Positions 15,289 to 23,998 of a DNA stretch of 64,000 nt are shown one piece after another. The translations under genes were made by a program, and so were the position numbers. The stretch is from Pelagihabitans sp947500445. Lineage in GTDB: Bacteria; Bacteroidota; Bacteroidia; Flavobacteriales; Flavobacteriaceae. The DNA is taken from the NCBI RefSeq assembly GCF_050589625.1, contig NZ_JBNGOP010000003.1, positions 233,247 to 297,246 of the forward strand, written 5' to 3'. The notes beneath the pieces are model-generated. The model saw nothing but the letters and a program-made list of their open reading frames with translations, ran no database searches and was not told the DNA's origin. Every line of letters begins with the position of its first letter. Within the stretch, counting starts at the first letter, position 1.

Positions 15289-15528
15289 ATGACATCGGAA
15301 GAGTTAAAAACGAATATTGAAAAAGCGCTGGAAGAAATCCGTCCGTTCCTGCAAAGCGACGGTGGCGATATCTCCCTGATTTCCATTGATAACGATACTT
15401 CGGTCAAAGTACGTTTGGAAGGTGCCTGCGTAGGATGTACCGTAAACCAGATGACGTTGAAAAGCGGGGTGGAAATGACCATTAAAAAGTATGCGCCCCA
15501 GATAGAAGAGGTCGTTAATGTTTCTTAG
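15289..15528 (+). CDS. NifU-like Fe-S scaffold protein (NifU C-terminal domain)
   Basis: The 79-residue cytosolic scaffold has the NifU C-terminal fold with cluster-binding C47-VG-C50 (GACVGCTV) and the leading SDGGDI block. The ATG at 15289 was chosen because MTSEELKTNIEKAL is the usual start and an upstream extension would overlap mrp. It is coupled to mrp. It likely builds or carries a 4Fe-4S cluster, perhaps for the redox proteins next door. Confidence 0.93.
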   Translation: MTSEELKTNIEKALEEIRPFLQSDGGDISLISIDNDTSVKVRLEGACVGCTVNQMTLKSGVEMTIKKYAPQIEEVVNVS

Positions 15529-15595
15529 AAAGAGCACCGTCAGTTGCTGTTATGAACAGTAATATAGATGGGCGGTCGCCAATGAAGTCGTTTTC

Positions 15596-16657
15596 ATGAT
15601 CAAGACAGATATATTGATAATCGGTGCGGGACCCACAGGGCTTTTCACCGTATTTGAGGCCGGTTTACTGCAATTAAAATGTCATTTGATTGACGCACTC
15701 CCACAGGCCGGCGGACAGTGTTCGGAAATTTATCCCAAAAAACCCATTTACGATATTCCCGGTTTCCCCGAAGTTTTGGCGGGAGATCTGGTACACAACC
15801 TTATGGAGCAGGCAAAACCATTCCAACCCGGTTTTACCCTTGGAGAACGGGCACAGACCATTAAAAAATTGGACGACGGTACTTTTGTGGTAACCACCAA
15901 CAAAGGAACGGAACACTGTGCCCCGGTCGTGGCCATAGCGGGCGGACTCGGTAGTTTTGAGCCAAGAAAACCACCCTTGGAGAACCTGTCGGACTACGAG
16001 GGAAAGGGGGTGGCCTACATGATCAAAGATCCCGAAGTGTACCGTGATAAAAAGGTAGTAATTGCGGGTGGAGGGGATTCCGCCTTGGATTGGAGTATTT
16101 TTTTGACCGACGTGGCGGCCGAGGTTACCTTGGTACATCGGCGCAACGAGTTTCGAGGTGCTTTGGATTCGGTAGAGAAGGTACAACAGCTTAAAAATAA
16201 AGGGAAAATTAAATTGATAACCCCTGCGGAGGTTATAGGGTTGTATGGGGAACACCGTTTAGAAGGGGTTACCCTGCAAAAGACAGGTGCGGAAAAGGAA
16301 ATGCTGGACCTTCGCGCCGATTCCTTTATTCCCCTTTTCGGGCTATCGCCCAAACTGGGCCCTATTGGGGATTGGGGGTTGGAAATTGAGAAAAATGCGA
16401 TCAAGGTCGATAATACGCTGGACTACCAAACCAATATTCTCGGAATTTATGCCATCGGAGATGTGAATACCTATCCCGGAAAGCTCAAATTGATCCTGTG
16501 CGGTTTTCATGAGGCCACGCTTATGTGCCAAAGCGCATACCAACGTATTTATCCGGATAAAAAATATGTAATGAAATATACGACCGTTGGCGGTGTTACC
16601 GGTTTTGACGGGAGTAAAAAAGAAGCGCCGAAGGCGGTGGTAAAAAAAATAGAATAA
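15596..16657 (+). CDS. Thioredoxin-reductase-like ferredoxin-NADP reductase
   Basis: The 353-residue FAD flavoprotein has two dinucleotide folds: GAGPTG (10-15, FAD) and VVIAGGGDSALDW (about 155-168, NADPH). The GDVNTYPGK block near 285 completes the FAD site. The redox-active CxxC of true thioredoxin reductases is absent, which together with its length supports the TrxR-like FNR class. The 2Fe-2S ferredoxin gene lies 122 bp downstream and is the likely electron partner. The PQAGGQCSEIYPKK region is typical of the class. Confidence 0.88.
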   Translation: MIKTDILIIGAGPTGLFTVFEAGLLQLKCHLIDALPQAGGQCSEIYPKKPIYDIPGFPEVLAGDLVHNLMEQAKPFQPGFTLGERAQTIKKLDDGTFVVTTNKGTEHCAPVVAIAGGLGSFEPRKPPLENLSDYEGKGVAYMIKDPEVYRDKKVVIAGGGDSALDWSIFLTDVAAEVTLVHRRNEFRGALDSVEKVQQLKNKGKIKLITPAEVIGLYGEHRLEGVTLQKTGAEKEMLDLRADSFIPLFGLSPKLGPIGDWGLEIEKNAIKVDNTLDYQTNILGIYAIGDVNTYPGKLKLILCGFHEATLMCQSAYQRIYPDKKYVMKYTTVGGVTGFDGSKKEAPKAVVKKIE

Positions 16658-16779
16658 AGCCATAGGTGGCGTTGGTCAGCCAAATGATGTTTGAGCAGCG
16701 GGAGCGTTTTCCAATAAGACCTGCAACGTGAAGTGCCCGCAACAGCTATTATGGCATTGAAGATAACCAATAAAACAAG

Positions 16780-17118
16780 TTGAAATTGTCCGATATTAAG
16801 ATAAAGATTACCGATAGAGAAGGTGTGTCCCATGAGGTGGATGCTCCGACCGATATGAACATGAACCTCATGGAGGTGGTGCGTTCCTATGAATTGGCAC
16901 CTGAAGGCACCATAGGAATCTGCGGGGGAATGGCCATGTGTGCTTCTTGCCAATGCTATGTAACCTCAGATCACGCACTTCCCGAAAAATCGGATGACGA
17001 AGAAGCAATGTTGGCGGAAGCCTTTAATGTAGAGGAAAACTCACGTTTGGGCTGCCAAGTACATATCACGGAGGCCCTTGATGGCTTGGAAGTGGTGCTG
17101 GCCCCGGAAGAGCTGTAG
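16780..17118 (+). CDS. 2Fe-2S ferredoxin (adrenodoxin type)
   Basis: The 112-residue electron carrier has cluster ligands C48-x5-C54-x2-C57 and C92, the spacing of vertebrate- and ISC-type adrenodoxins. It starts at a TTG (16780); the next in-frame Met is inside the conserved domain, so TTG is the best start, though this should be treated as tentative. It is probably reduced by the flavoprotein upstream and may feed electrons to cluster assembly or a monooxygenase. It is convergent with the ABC exporter gene. Confidence 0.9.
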   Translation: MKLSDIKIKITDREGVSHEVDAPTDMNMNLMEVVRSYELAPEGTIGICGGMAMCASCQCYVTSDHALPEKSDDEEAMLAEAFNVEENSRLGCQVHITEALDGLEVVLAPEEL

Positions 17119-17139
17119 GTTCCCCGACCCAGTGTTCCC

Positions 17140-18879
17140 TTATATCCGTGCCTGATAGGTAAACAGGTTGTAATACCGTCCTTCCTCGGCAATCAATTGG
17201 TCGTGAGTGCCCTGTTCGGCAATACGGCCGTTTTCGATAACTAAAATTTGATCTGCCTTGCGAATGGTGCTCAACCGGTGTGCTATTACGAAGGTGGTGC
17301 GCCCTTCGGTCAGTGTGGCCAAACTTTTTTGGATCAATGCTTCGCTTTCGGTATCCAGGTTAGAGGTCGCCTCATCCAAGATCAGTATTTTTGGATCGGC
17401 CAAAATCGCCCTGGCAATAGCGATACGTTGCCGTTGCCCTCCAGATAGTTTTACGCCACGTTCCCCGATCAACGTGTCCAGTCCGTCCTCGAACCGATCG
17501 GTAAATTCATCCACATAAGCGGCTTTCACTGTTTGTAGCAACGCGGCTTCCCCAGCGTTTGGCCTTGGAAAAAGAATGTTTTCGCGAATGGTGCCCTCGA
17601 ACAAAAAATCGTCCTGTAGTACTACACCTAAAAACTGGCGAAAACTGGTCAGGTCTACTCGGGAAAGGTCGTTCCCGTCTATGGTAATGGTACCCGATCC
17701 GGGATTTAAAAAACTGGCGGCCAAACCGGCAATGGTCGATTTTCCGGATCCTGAACTGCCTACAAGGGCAATAACATCCCCCGATTTTGCCGTAAAATTG
17801 ATATCGTGCAATACCGCTTTGCCCTCCTCATATGCAAAAGAAACCTGATCGAAAACCATTTTTCCCTTGAGTTCCGATAAGTGAACGGTACGGTCCTTTT
17901 CGTCCGCTTCGCTCATTTGGTTCATCAACTCCTCCGTTCGGTCAAGACCGGCAAGGGCCTCGGTCAATTGACTTCCGATATTGCTCATTTGAACGATAGG
18001 CGCTACCATTAGGGCCAATAAAAAAGTAAACTCAAAGTACTCCCCGGTGGTGAGCTCCCCGTTCATCATTTTATAGCCGCCAAAGCCCATCATAATTCCC
18101 GTTGTGGCCAGTCCTAACAAAAAGGTGGACGAACTGGTCATGACCGCCGTAGCGGTAAGGCTCTTTTTTACGTTTTGGTAAAGTTTGTCCACGCCATCCT
18201 CAAAAACTTTTGCCTCTTGTGCTTCCGCATTAAAACCCTTGATCACCCGTATGCCGCCCAAGGTTTCCGTAAGTCGCCCTTTTACCTCCGCATTTATTTT
18301 TCCCCTTTCGCGGAACACTGGTCTAATGATCTTAAATGCCTTTAACGCAATAAATGCAAACAGTAACAAGGGTACAAAGGTCAATAAGGTCATGGTAGGG
18401 CTGATCCGCAGTAGCAATATCAAGGAAACAACGGCAGTAATCGTTCCGCCCACCAGTTGTACCAGTCCGGTTCCTATAAGGTTCCGAACCCCCTCCACAT
18501 CGCTCATGATACGGGAAACCAGTCCTCCGGATTTTGTATTGTCGAAAAACCGAATGGGTAATGCCAATACCTTTTTCTGTACCTGCGCCCTGAGTTCCGA
18601 AATCATAAATTGCGCTTGTATGCTGAGTACTTTGGTCAACAGGAACGACATGATCCCCTGTACGAAAAACGAAAGCACGACAACGATAACGAGTACTTTT
18701 AAAAAATCGTAGTCCTTATTGGGTACGATATCGTCTAAAAAATAGCGAAGGGAAACCGGTGCTACAAAACTGGCCGCTTTGCTGATTACGATGAGCAAAA
18801 GCCCCATCAAAACCAATTTTCTTCGTGGCCAAATAATGGTTTTGAACGCTTTTAGGATGCTAACTTTTTTCTCTGCCAT
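17140..18879 (-). CDS. ABC exporter, fused permease and ATPase (MsbA-like)
   Basis: The 579-residue half-transporter acts as a dimer in the inner membrane. It has six transmembrane helices (about 18-310) and a nucleotide-binding domain with Walker A GSSGSGKST (about 372-380), signature LSGGQRQRIAIARA, Walker B ILILDEATS and the H-loop IAHRLST. The MsbA/multidrug class exports lipids or drugs. It lies 44 bp after the beta-helix trio on the same strand and might be on their transcript, but the order is not clearly functional. Confidence 0.92.
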   Translation of the reverse strand: MAEKKVSILKAFKTIIWPRRKLVLMGLLLIVISKAASFVAPVSLRYFLDDIVPNKDYDFLKVLVIVVVLSFFVQGIMSFLLTKVLSIQAQFMISELRAQVQKKVLALPIRFFDNTKSGGLVSRIMSDVEGVRNLIGTGLVQLVGGTITAVVSLILLLRISPTMTLLTFVPLLLFAFIALKAFKIIRPVFRERGKINAEVKGRLTETLGGIRVIKGFNAEAQEAKVFEDGVDKLYQNVKKSLTATAVMTSSSTFLLGLATTGIMMGFGGYKMMNGELTTGEYFEFTFLLALMVAPIVQMSNIGSQLTEALAGLDRTEELMNQMSEADEKDRTVHLSELKGKMVFDQVSFAYEEGKAVLHDINFTAKSGDVIALVGSSGSGKSTIAGLAASFLNPGSGTITIDGNDLSRVDLTSFRQFLGVVLQDDFLFEGTIRENILFPRPNAGEAALLQTVKAAYVDEFTDRFEDGLDTLIGERGVKLSGGQRQRIAIARAILADPKILILDEATSNLDTESEALIQKSLATLTEGRTTFVIAHRLSTIRKADQILVIENGRIAEQGTHDQLIAEEGRYYNLFTYQARI

Positions 18880-18923
18880 AAGCTTGAATAAAGGCCTAAA
18901 ATTACGCTTAAATAATGGAATGG

Positions 18924-21266
18924 CTAGTATCGGTACACCGGGCCTTTGTGCGTTTGGTCATCTATGGTCAAAAAATAAAAGTAGTTGTCATTTTCAAAGT
19001 CGAACCCGGTAAGATCCAACTCCTTTGCAATTTTGCCAATGTCGGAATCGCTATCGTGCAATGTTTTGAGGACGTTTCCAAAATTGTCGGTCAAAACTAG
19101 GGTAGAAGCCATTTTTTTGGGAAGCTCATAGGCGATAACGATGGCGTCTTTTTTTGCATCCCTATAAATACTCAAGGGAATTTTTTTTCCATCGACACGT
19201 ATTTCTGTTAAAACATCGGAGCTATAGACCACCAATTCGTCCCGATTGCCTTCGTTATAAATTTTCACATAAGCGGTTTCCGTATGTGCCTCATAAAAAT
19301 ATCCGGTTTTATTTTCATGCATCAGGGCGTGTAACGATTCGGTCGGCGGGATCAGGCTTCCAAAAGAGCGTAACCCTTTAACAGTGGGATAGGGGTAAGC
19401 CATTTTGATCATGATCCAACTGGTTTCCGGGGCCTCCCACTCAAAACTAAGGTCGTAGAGGTCGGTGTCGGTAGTTCCATATGCCAAAGTATACCCGCCA
19501 TCGCTTGGTAGGAAAAAGGATTCGTTGTCCAACACCTCTTTCTTCATCCATCTACGATGCGTTTCCAAATGTTCGATGTTCAGGGTCTGCAACTGCTGTC
19601 GGTGTTCATGAACGGGATCTTCAAGACCAAAACCGGTAGCGATGGTCAAGGTACCAAATTGGGACACTGGCGCTATTTGGATGCTTGGGTCGCCGGGTAG
19701 AGGCGTACTGTTTTTTGTGGCGAGATTTGAATTGGAAGGAAAAAGGTAGCATCCTTTGTGCTTGTTTTTCCCACCGCCATGGTGATGCCCTTCCTTTTTC
19801 GATGGTCGCGCTACCATTTCGGGCAAGGGCGATCGGGTAAGGCTCCTGTCCTTGTCATAAAGAACCGATTCCTTTGAAAGGTTTTTAAATCGTAACGGTT
19901 CGGCAACGTGGTCATAAACGATTTTTTCAAAATAGTTATGTTCGGAAACAGCACCTTCGATATGCATGCCCACGGCATAATTGACGATTTGGACGTTTGT
20001 GAGTTTAGGTTCCGAAATACCATTTTTTGAAACGATCTGCAATGCCGTTGATGCAGGTTGCTTGGTATCGTTCGATAGTACGCAATGTTGCACGTACGCC
20101 GCACCGGGAGATAACCCAATGGTATTGTTCTTAAAAACGTAGCGGTCCAAAACGAGGTTTTTGCTTTGGTTCCATAACCCGATAGCACAGTTTTCGATTA
20201 TGTTTTGATGACTGCGCCAGATGCCGCTATGTTCAAAATTTCCGATTTGGACCCCCACGGTGATTGCGGTATCTTTTTTAGTAATTCCGGAAATGGTATT
20301 TGTTGCGAAATGGAAGTTTTTCGCATCCTTTTTCCAAATAAAGTGTTCGTAGCCATCGGGCTTCAATATCCCGATTCCTTTTGTTCCATTTGCTAGGTGT
20401 AAACCGTTCTCCGCAAAGGTCTGATAAGGATTGTTGATGCGTACCGCAAATATTCCCTGGGAATTGTTGTAAATGGTATTGCCGATAATTTTATTTTCCG
20501 ATCCGATACCGGAAGGGGAGCAGACCACAGCATGTGCCTTACCGTAATGAAAGCTATTTTCCGCTACTCGAACGGTGGTTTTGTCAAGTAAAAGTGCCGT
20601 ATGTTCGGAATTTGAGAAAACACTTTTTTCGATATACGAGGGTACTTCGGTATCACCAAACCACGATAGTGCGGGTACGGTGTCTTGGATACCCGCTCCC
20701 TGAATATGCATTCCACTGATTTCGACCGCTCCGGCATCGGCGATCAACACGGTAAAACGATGTTTTTCAGTATCCGAACCTATTGTTATGGAACGTTGCG
20801 AAGTACTTATAGCGTTTTTGGAATCTTGATCGGATTCGGATTTGGCGCCGTTTTTCAAAGAGGTGCCGTACAACAGCAGACGTCCGCCATTGATTGCCTT
20901 TAATTCGGAAGGCTTTTGGTCTATGGACGGGGTAAAACGTATCGAAAAACGATGTTTGAACGGCGTTTCCTTGGTTCCCACTTGCAGTGTTCCGCCATCG
21001 ATAGCAATATGGTTTGCGAATAGGGCAATGTCCTTACTATCATCGACCTTTAGCGTGCCCCTCACTATCAATTTTCCGACGGTAGCGGTATTTTTTGTCA
21101 GTATTCTTGTTTTCCCAAAAGGAACAATGACGGTGTCCTGCTGCTTACCGTCCGCTTTGGAAAACAGCGTTTTGCCTTTATGTTGCCCGTGTACGGCAAC
21201 CAAGCTGGTCGTTAGCCATAAAAGGAGCACCAAAATAATATTAAAAGGCTTATAGCGCGCTATCAT
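18924..21266 (-). CDS. Secreted right-handed beta-helix protein related to the two G8 proteins
   Basis: The 780-residue protein has a signal peptide (to about 28, ending VHGQ) and a G8-like N-terminal region (about 40-115: GKTRILTKNTATVGKLIVRGTL). PbH1-type beta-helix repeats follow (about 150-460), then a His/Gly/Lys-rich stretch near 495-510 and a beta-rich C-terminus. No T9SS sorting domain is seen, unlike the two upstream relatives, and the CEMIP-like histidine block is missing. It follows them by 12 bp, so it is probably the third member of one operon. Possibly an accessory binding protein; the function is unknown. Confidence 0.75.
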   Translation of the reverse strand: MIARYKPFNIILVLLLWLTTSLVAVHGQHKGKTLFSKADGKQQDTVIVPFGKTRILTKNTATVGKLIVRGTLKVDDSKDIALFANHIAIDGGTLQVGTKETPFKHRFSIRFTPSIDQKPSELKAINGGRLLLYGTSLKNGAKSESDQDSKNAISTSQRSITIGSDTEKHRFTVLIADAGAVEISGMHIQGAGIQDTVPALSWFGDTEVPSYIEKSVFSNSEHTALLLDKTTVRVAENSFHYGKAHAVVCSPSGIGSENKIIGNTIYNNSQGIFAVRINNPYQTFAENGLHLANGTKGIGILKPDGYEHFIWKKDAKNFHFATNTISGITKKDTAITVGVQIGNFEHSGIWRSHQNIIENCAIGLWNQSKNLVLDRYVFKNNTIGLSPGAAYVQHCVLSNDTKQPASTALQIVSKNGISEPKLTNVQIVNYAVGMHIEGAVSEHNYFEKIVYDHVAEPLRFKNLSKESVLYDKDRSLTRSPLPEMVARPSKKEGHHHGGGKNKHKGCYLFPSNSNLATKNSTPLPGDPSIQIAPVSQFGTLTIATGFGLEDPVHEHRQQLQTLNIEHLETHRRWMKKEVLDNESFFLPSDGGYTLAYGTTDTDLYDLSFEWEAPETSWIMIKMAYPYPTVKGLRSFGSLIPPTESLHALMHENKTGYFYEAHTETAYVKIYNEGNRDELVVYSSDVLTEIRVDGKKIPLSIYRDAKKDAIVIAYELPKKMASTLVLTDNFGNVLKTLHDSDSDIGKIAKELDLTGFDFENDNYFYFLTIDDQTHKGPVYRY

Positions 21267-21278
21267 GAATGGGTCGCT

Positions 21279-23987
21279 TTAGGGTTTTACCACTTTTATG
21301 GGAAGCGAGGCGGTCGCAAACTTGATTTCAATGACATAGGTTCCCGAGGCCAAATGGTCCATTTGTAAAGGGATACTGTATTGCCCATCTTCCTGCGTTC
21401 CCGCGGAAAGTACGCGCAGTCTACGCCCTAAAATATCGAACATGCTAATAACGACCGTTTGGTCTTGCAGGAGCACATATTCGAGGGCGGATTGGGCCGT
21501 TATCGGGTTGGGCGATACACGAACGCCGGTCACAAATTGCTGGATATCCCCAGTGTCGATACCGTAGTTGTTTCCGGTTTTATCCCCTTCCGGGATAAGG
21601 TTTACCCATGCATAGCCCGTCTCGTCCGTAACCATTTTTAGGTATACCGCTCCCTCCTTGGGGTCAAAAAAGTATGCAGTGCCGGTCTGTGCGTCCAATT
21701 CGGAAAGGCTCGTTACTTCTTTGATCGGTACGTCCTCTCGGTCCAAGACCGAAATTCCGGTGTAGGGGAAAGGGTGTTTGAAAACGGTCCATTCGCCCGG
21801 TTTGTCCAGAACGCTTCTAAGCTCTAGGGCGTTTCCTTTTTCGTCCATATCCCATTGTCCCAAAATGGTATACTGCTGCTGTCCAAAAAAGTTAAAGAAG
21901 CGTTGATGGGCCCATTGCTGTTTGGGAATGCGAAGTTTGTCAAAATCACGGATCAGCGATACCTCTTGTTCGAGGTCAAAGCCGATACTGTTCATTTTGA
22001 GTTGCATGGCTCCTTCCGCCTCCAAAATGTAAGCCTGCCATTCTTCATGGTAGGCAATGGCATCCTTTCGAAAGGAGGAATAGGGGTGGGCGATCAGCAC
22101 GGGACGGTCATATCCGGTCAAGCTCCCATCCGCGTCCAGTAAAAAGGAGGAGTTTTCATTGTCGCCCGAGGATCCTTTGGTACTCATCCATACCGGCAAG
22201 GTTTCCCCTTTTACCTGAATGCCCTTTAAAAAATTTTTACCGCGATGGCCACCGTGGCCGACGACTGCTGCGGCAACTTTTCCTTCCTCCACATCCTTGT
22301 TGATGTCGATAAAGGTTACGTTCGTCAATTTGGGCTGTTTGCGTCCGCCTTGCGAAATGGAATAGTAGCCCGCCCTACGGTCGCCATGCCGTAAGTGCCT
22401 GTTTTTTCCGCCGATGCTATTTGCCGATTTTCCCACTACAACGGTATTTTGTACGTGGGATTCCGATGATAGCAGTCCTATGGCGTTGTCGGCGATCATA
22501 AAATTGTCCAGGGTTATGTTCGTTATCTCCGTCCATACTCCGCTCATGGCGTTTTTGTAACTGGTGAAATTGCTAAAATTCCACATCAGGTCGCCATTTT
22601 GGAATTTGGTCATGAAAAACCCGTGACCGTGCCCCACTTGACCGTATAGCGCGTGGTTCGATATCCCTTCATTTCCGAGGTTTCCGGGAACCGAACAGGA
22701 ATGGGCGAGGTTGCCGTCGAACACCACTTCTCTTGGTAGCAGATCGATTTCCCTAAACTCGCGATCGCGACCTCTATGGTCAAAAAAGAATCCTGTTCCC
22801 CTTTCCGAGCCGGCTACGTGGTTGTCGATAAGATTGTTGTGCACGTTCCGCATCCAAAATCCGGCAACGCGCTGTTCCCCCTGATCACTGCCGCCGCCGC
22901 CATCCCGGGGAAATGCAAAAAATCCCTTTTCGGGCTTACGGACCAACATGGCAAGGTTGTGCCGAAAGGTGTTGTTGATCTCGGGCCCGTCCTCGGCAGG
23001 AACAAAAACATGGTTCCGTACGTCAAATGCGACCACGTCTTCCACCAGTACGTTATCGGTCCGGTGCAGTACAACTCCCCGCTGTAGGCTATGATGAATA
23101 CTTGAGTTTTTAATATAGTCGCCTTCACGGTCACCTGCCAAATGCCAATGCAGGTTGTACCGGGCTTCAATACCTGGCTGTCCCATGCGTCTAAACTCAA
23201 CACCTTCTATATGAATCGGACCTGAATCGTTCAAGATCATCGTGTGGCCGCCGTACCGATCTGCTTCTGACTGCGAATCGCCCTGTATGACGATGTTCCG
23301 GGTAAGCATGCCTACTTCGGCACGTTCGTCCAAAGGTTTGTCCTCGTACCATTGTATTTCGCCAAAATGCGGATAACTTAGGGCAGGGGCAAAGGTGATG
23401 GTTTTTCCATCAACGGCCGAAATAGTAAGCTCCTCCGCTTCGTAGGGTTCGTATCCGCTGGGTGCGAGTGCAATTTTATCTCCAGGGACCCATCCGATCG
23501 GGGTTTTGTCCAGGGTCAAACGGGTATCTCCCGGCGATAACGAACCTTCCAATTGTCCCCAGCTAAGCTTGGTCGCACCAATGCCGTGCAACTGCAGGGA
23601 TCCACCGGAAAGGGTGGTCAAGAACTTTCCTCCAAAAACGATTTCATCGCTTTTCGGACCGTTTAGGGTAATGGTCGCCTTATGCTGGAACGGGCTGTCC
23701 GCGGTTCCAATTTGAAGCAGTCCTTTTACCGTAATCGTCTCCGCCGTAAGGGAGATATCCTTGTCCTGAAAAATGAGGTTGCCTTCAATGGTCATATTAC
23801 CAAGTTCGGGAGGGGAAACATCCAAGTATAGTGTTTTGTTGCCGGGTATGGTTACATTTTCACCTGCAATGGGGACCTTACCGGAAGGCCAGTTTACGGC
23901 ATTTGACCATAGGTCTTGTGATAACAATTTTGGTCCGATGCCCAGGAGCACCAACAAGATCACGACCAAGGAAAACGATTTTCTCAT
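21279..23987 (-). CDS. G8-domain CEMIP/TMEM2-like beta-helix protein with T9SS domain (1)
   Basis: The 902-residue secreted protein has a signal peptide to about 24, a G8 domain (about 27-115, WSNAVNWPSG start) and then a long parallel beta-helix. Residues 277-350 (NLHWHLAGD, SIHHSLQRGVVLH, NHVFVPAEDGPE, NTFRHNLAMLV) closely recall the block in human CEMIP and TMEM2, which are linked to hyaluronan breakdown. The C-terminal ~75 residues are a T9SS type A domain (VSPNPI, SGTYVIEI), so the protein is exported to the surface or medium. It is paralogous to the gene 11 bp upstream. Polysaccharide cleavage is inferred, not shown. Confidence 0.82.
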   Translation of the reverse strand: MRKSFSLVVILLVLLGIGPKLLSQDLWSNAVNWPSGKVPIAGENVTIPGNKTLYLDVSPPELGNMTIEGNLIFQDKDISLTAETITVKGLLQIGTADSPFQHKATITLNGPKSDEIVFGGKFLTTLSGGSLQLHGIGATKLSWGQLEGSLSPGDTRLTLDKTPIGWVPGDKIALAPSGYEPYEAEELTISAVDGKTITFAPALSYPHFGEIQWYEDKPLDERAEVGMLTRNIVIQGDSQSEADRYGGHTMILNDSGPIHIEGVEFRRMGQPGIEARYNLHWHLAGDREGDYIKNSSIHHSLQRGVVLHRTDNVLVEDVVAFDVRNHVFVPAEDGPEINNTFRHNLAMLVRKPEKGFFAFPRDGGGGSDQGEQRVAGFWMRNVHNNLIDNHVAGSERGTGFFFDHRGRDREFREIDLLPREVVFDGNLAHSCSVPGNLGNEGISNHALYGQVGHGHGFFMTKFQNGDLMWNFSNFTSYKNAMSGVWTEITNITLDNFMIADNAIGLLSSESHVQNTVVVGKSANSIGGKNRHLRHGDRRAGYYSISQGGRKQPKLTNVTFIDINKDVEEGKVAAAVVGHGGHRGKNFLKGIQVKGETLPVWMSTKGSSGDNENSSFLLDADGSLTGYDRPVLIAHPYSSFRKDAIAYHEEWQAYILEAEGAMQLKMNSIGFDLEQEVSLIRDFDKLRIPKQQWAHQRFFNFFGQQQYTILGQWDMDEKGNALELRSVLDKPGEWTVFKHPFPYTGISVLDREDVPIKEVTSLSELDAQTGTAYFFDPKEGAVYLKMVTDETGYAWVNLIPEGDKTGNNYGIDTGDIQQFVTGVRVSPNPITAQSALEYVLLQDQTVVISMFDILGRRLRVLSAGTQEDGQYSIPLQMDHLASGTYVIEIKFATASLPIKVVKP

Positions 23988-23998
23988 ATCTCGGAAGG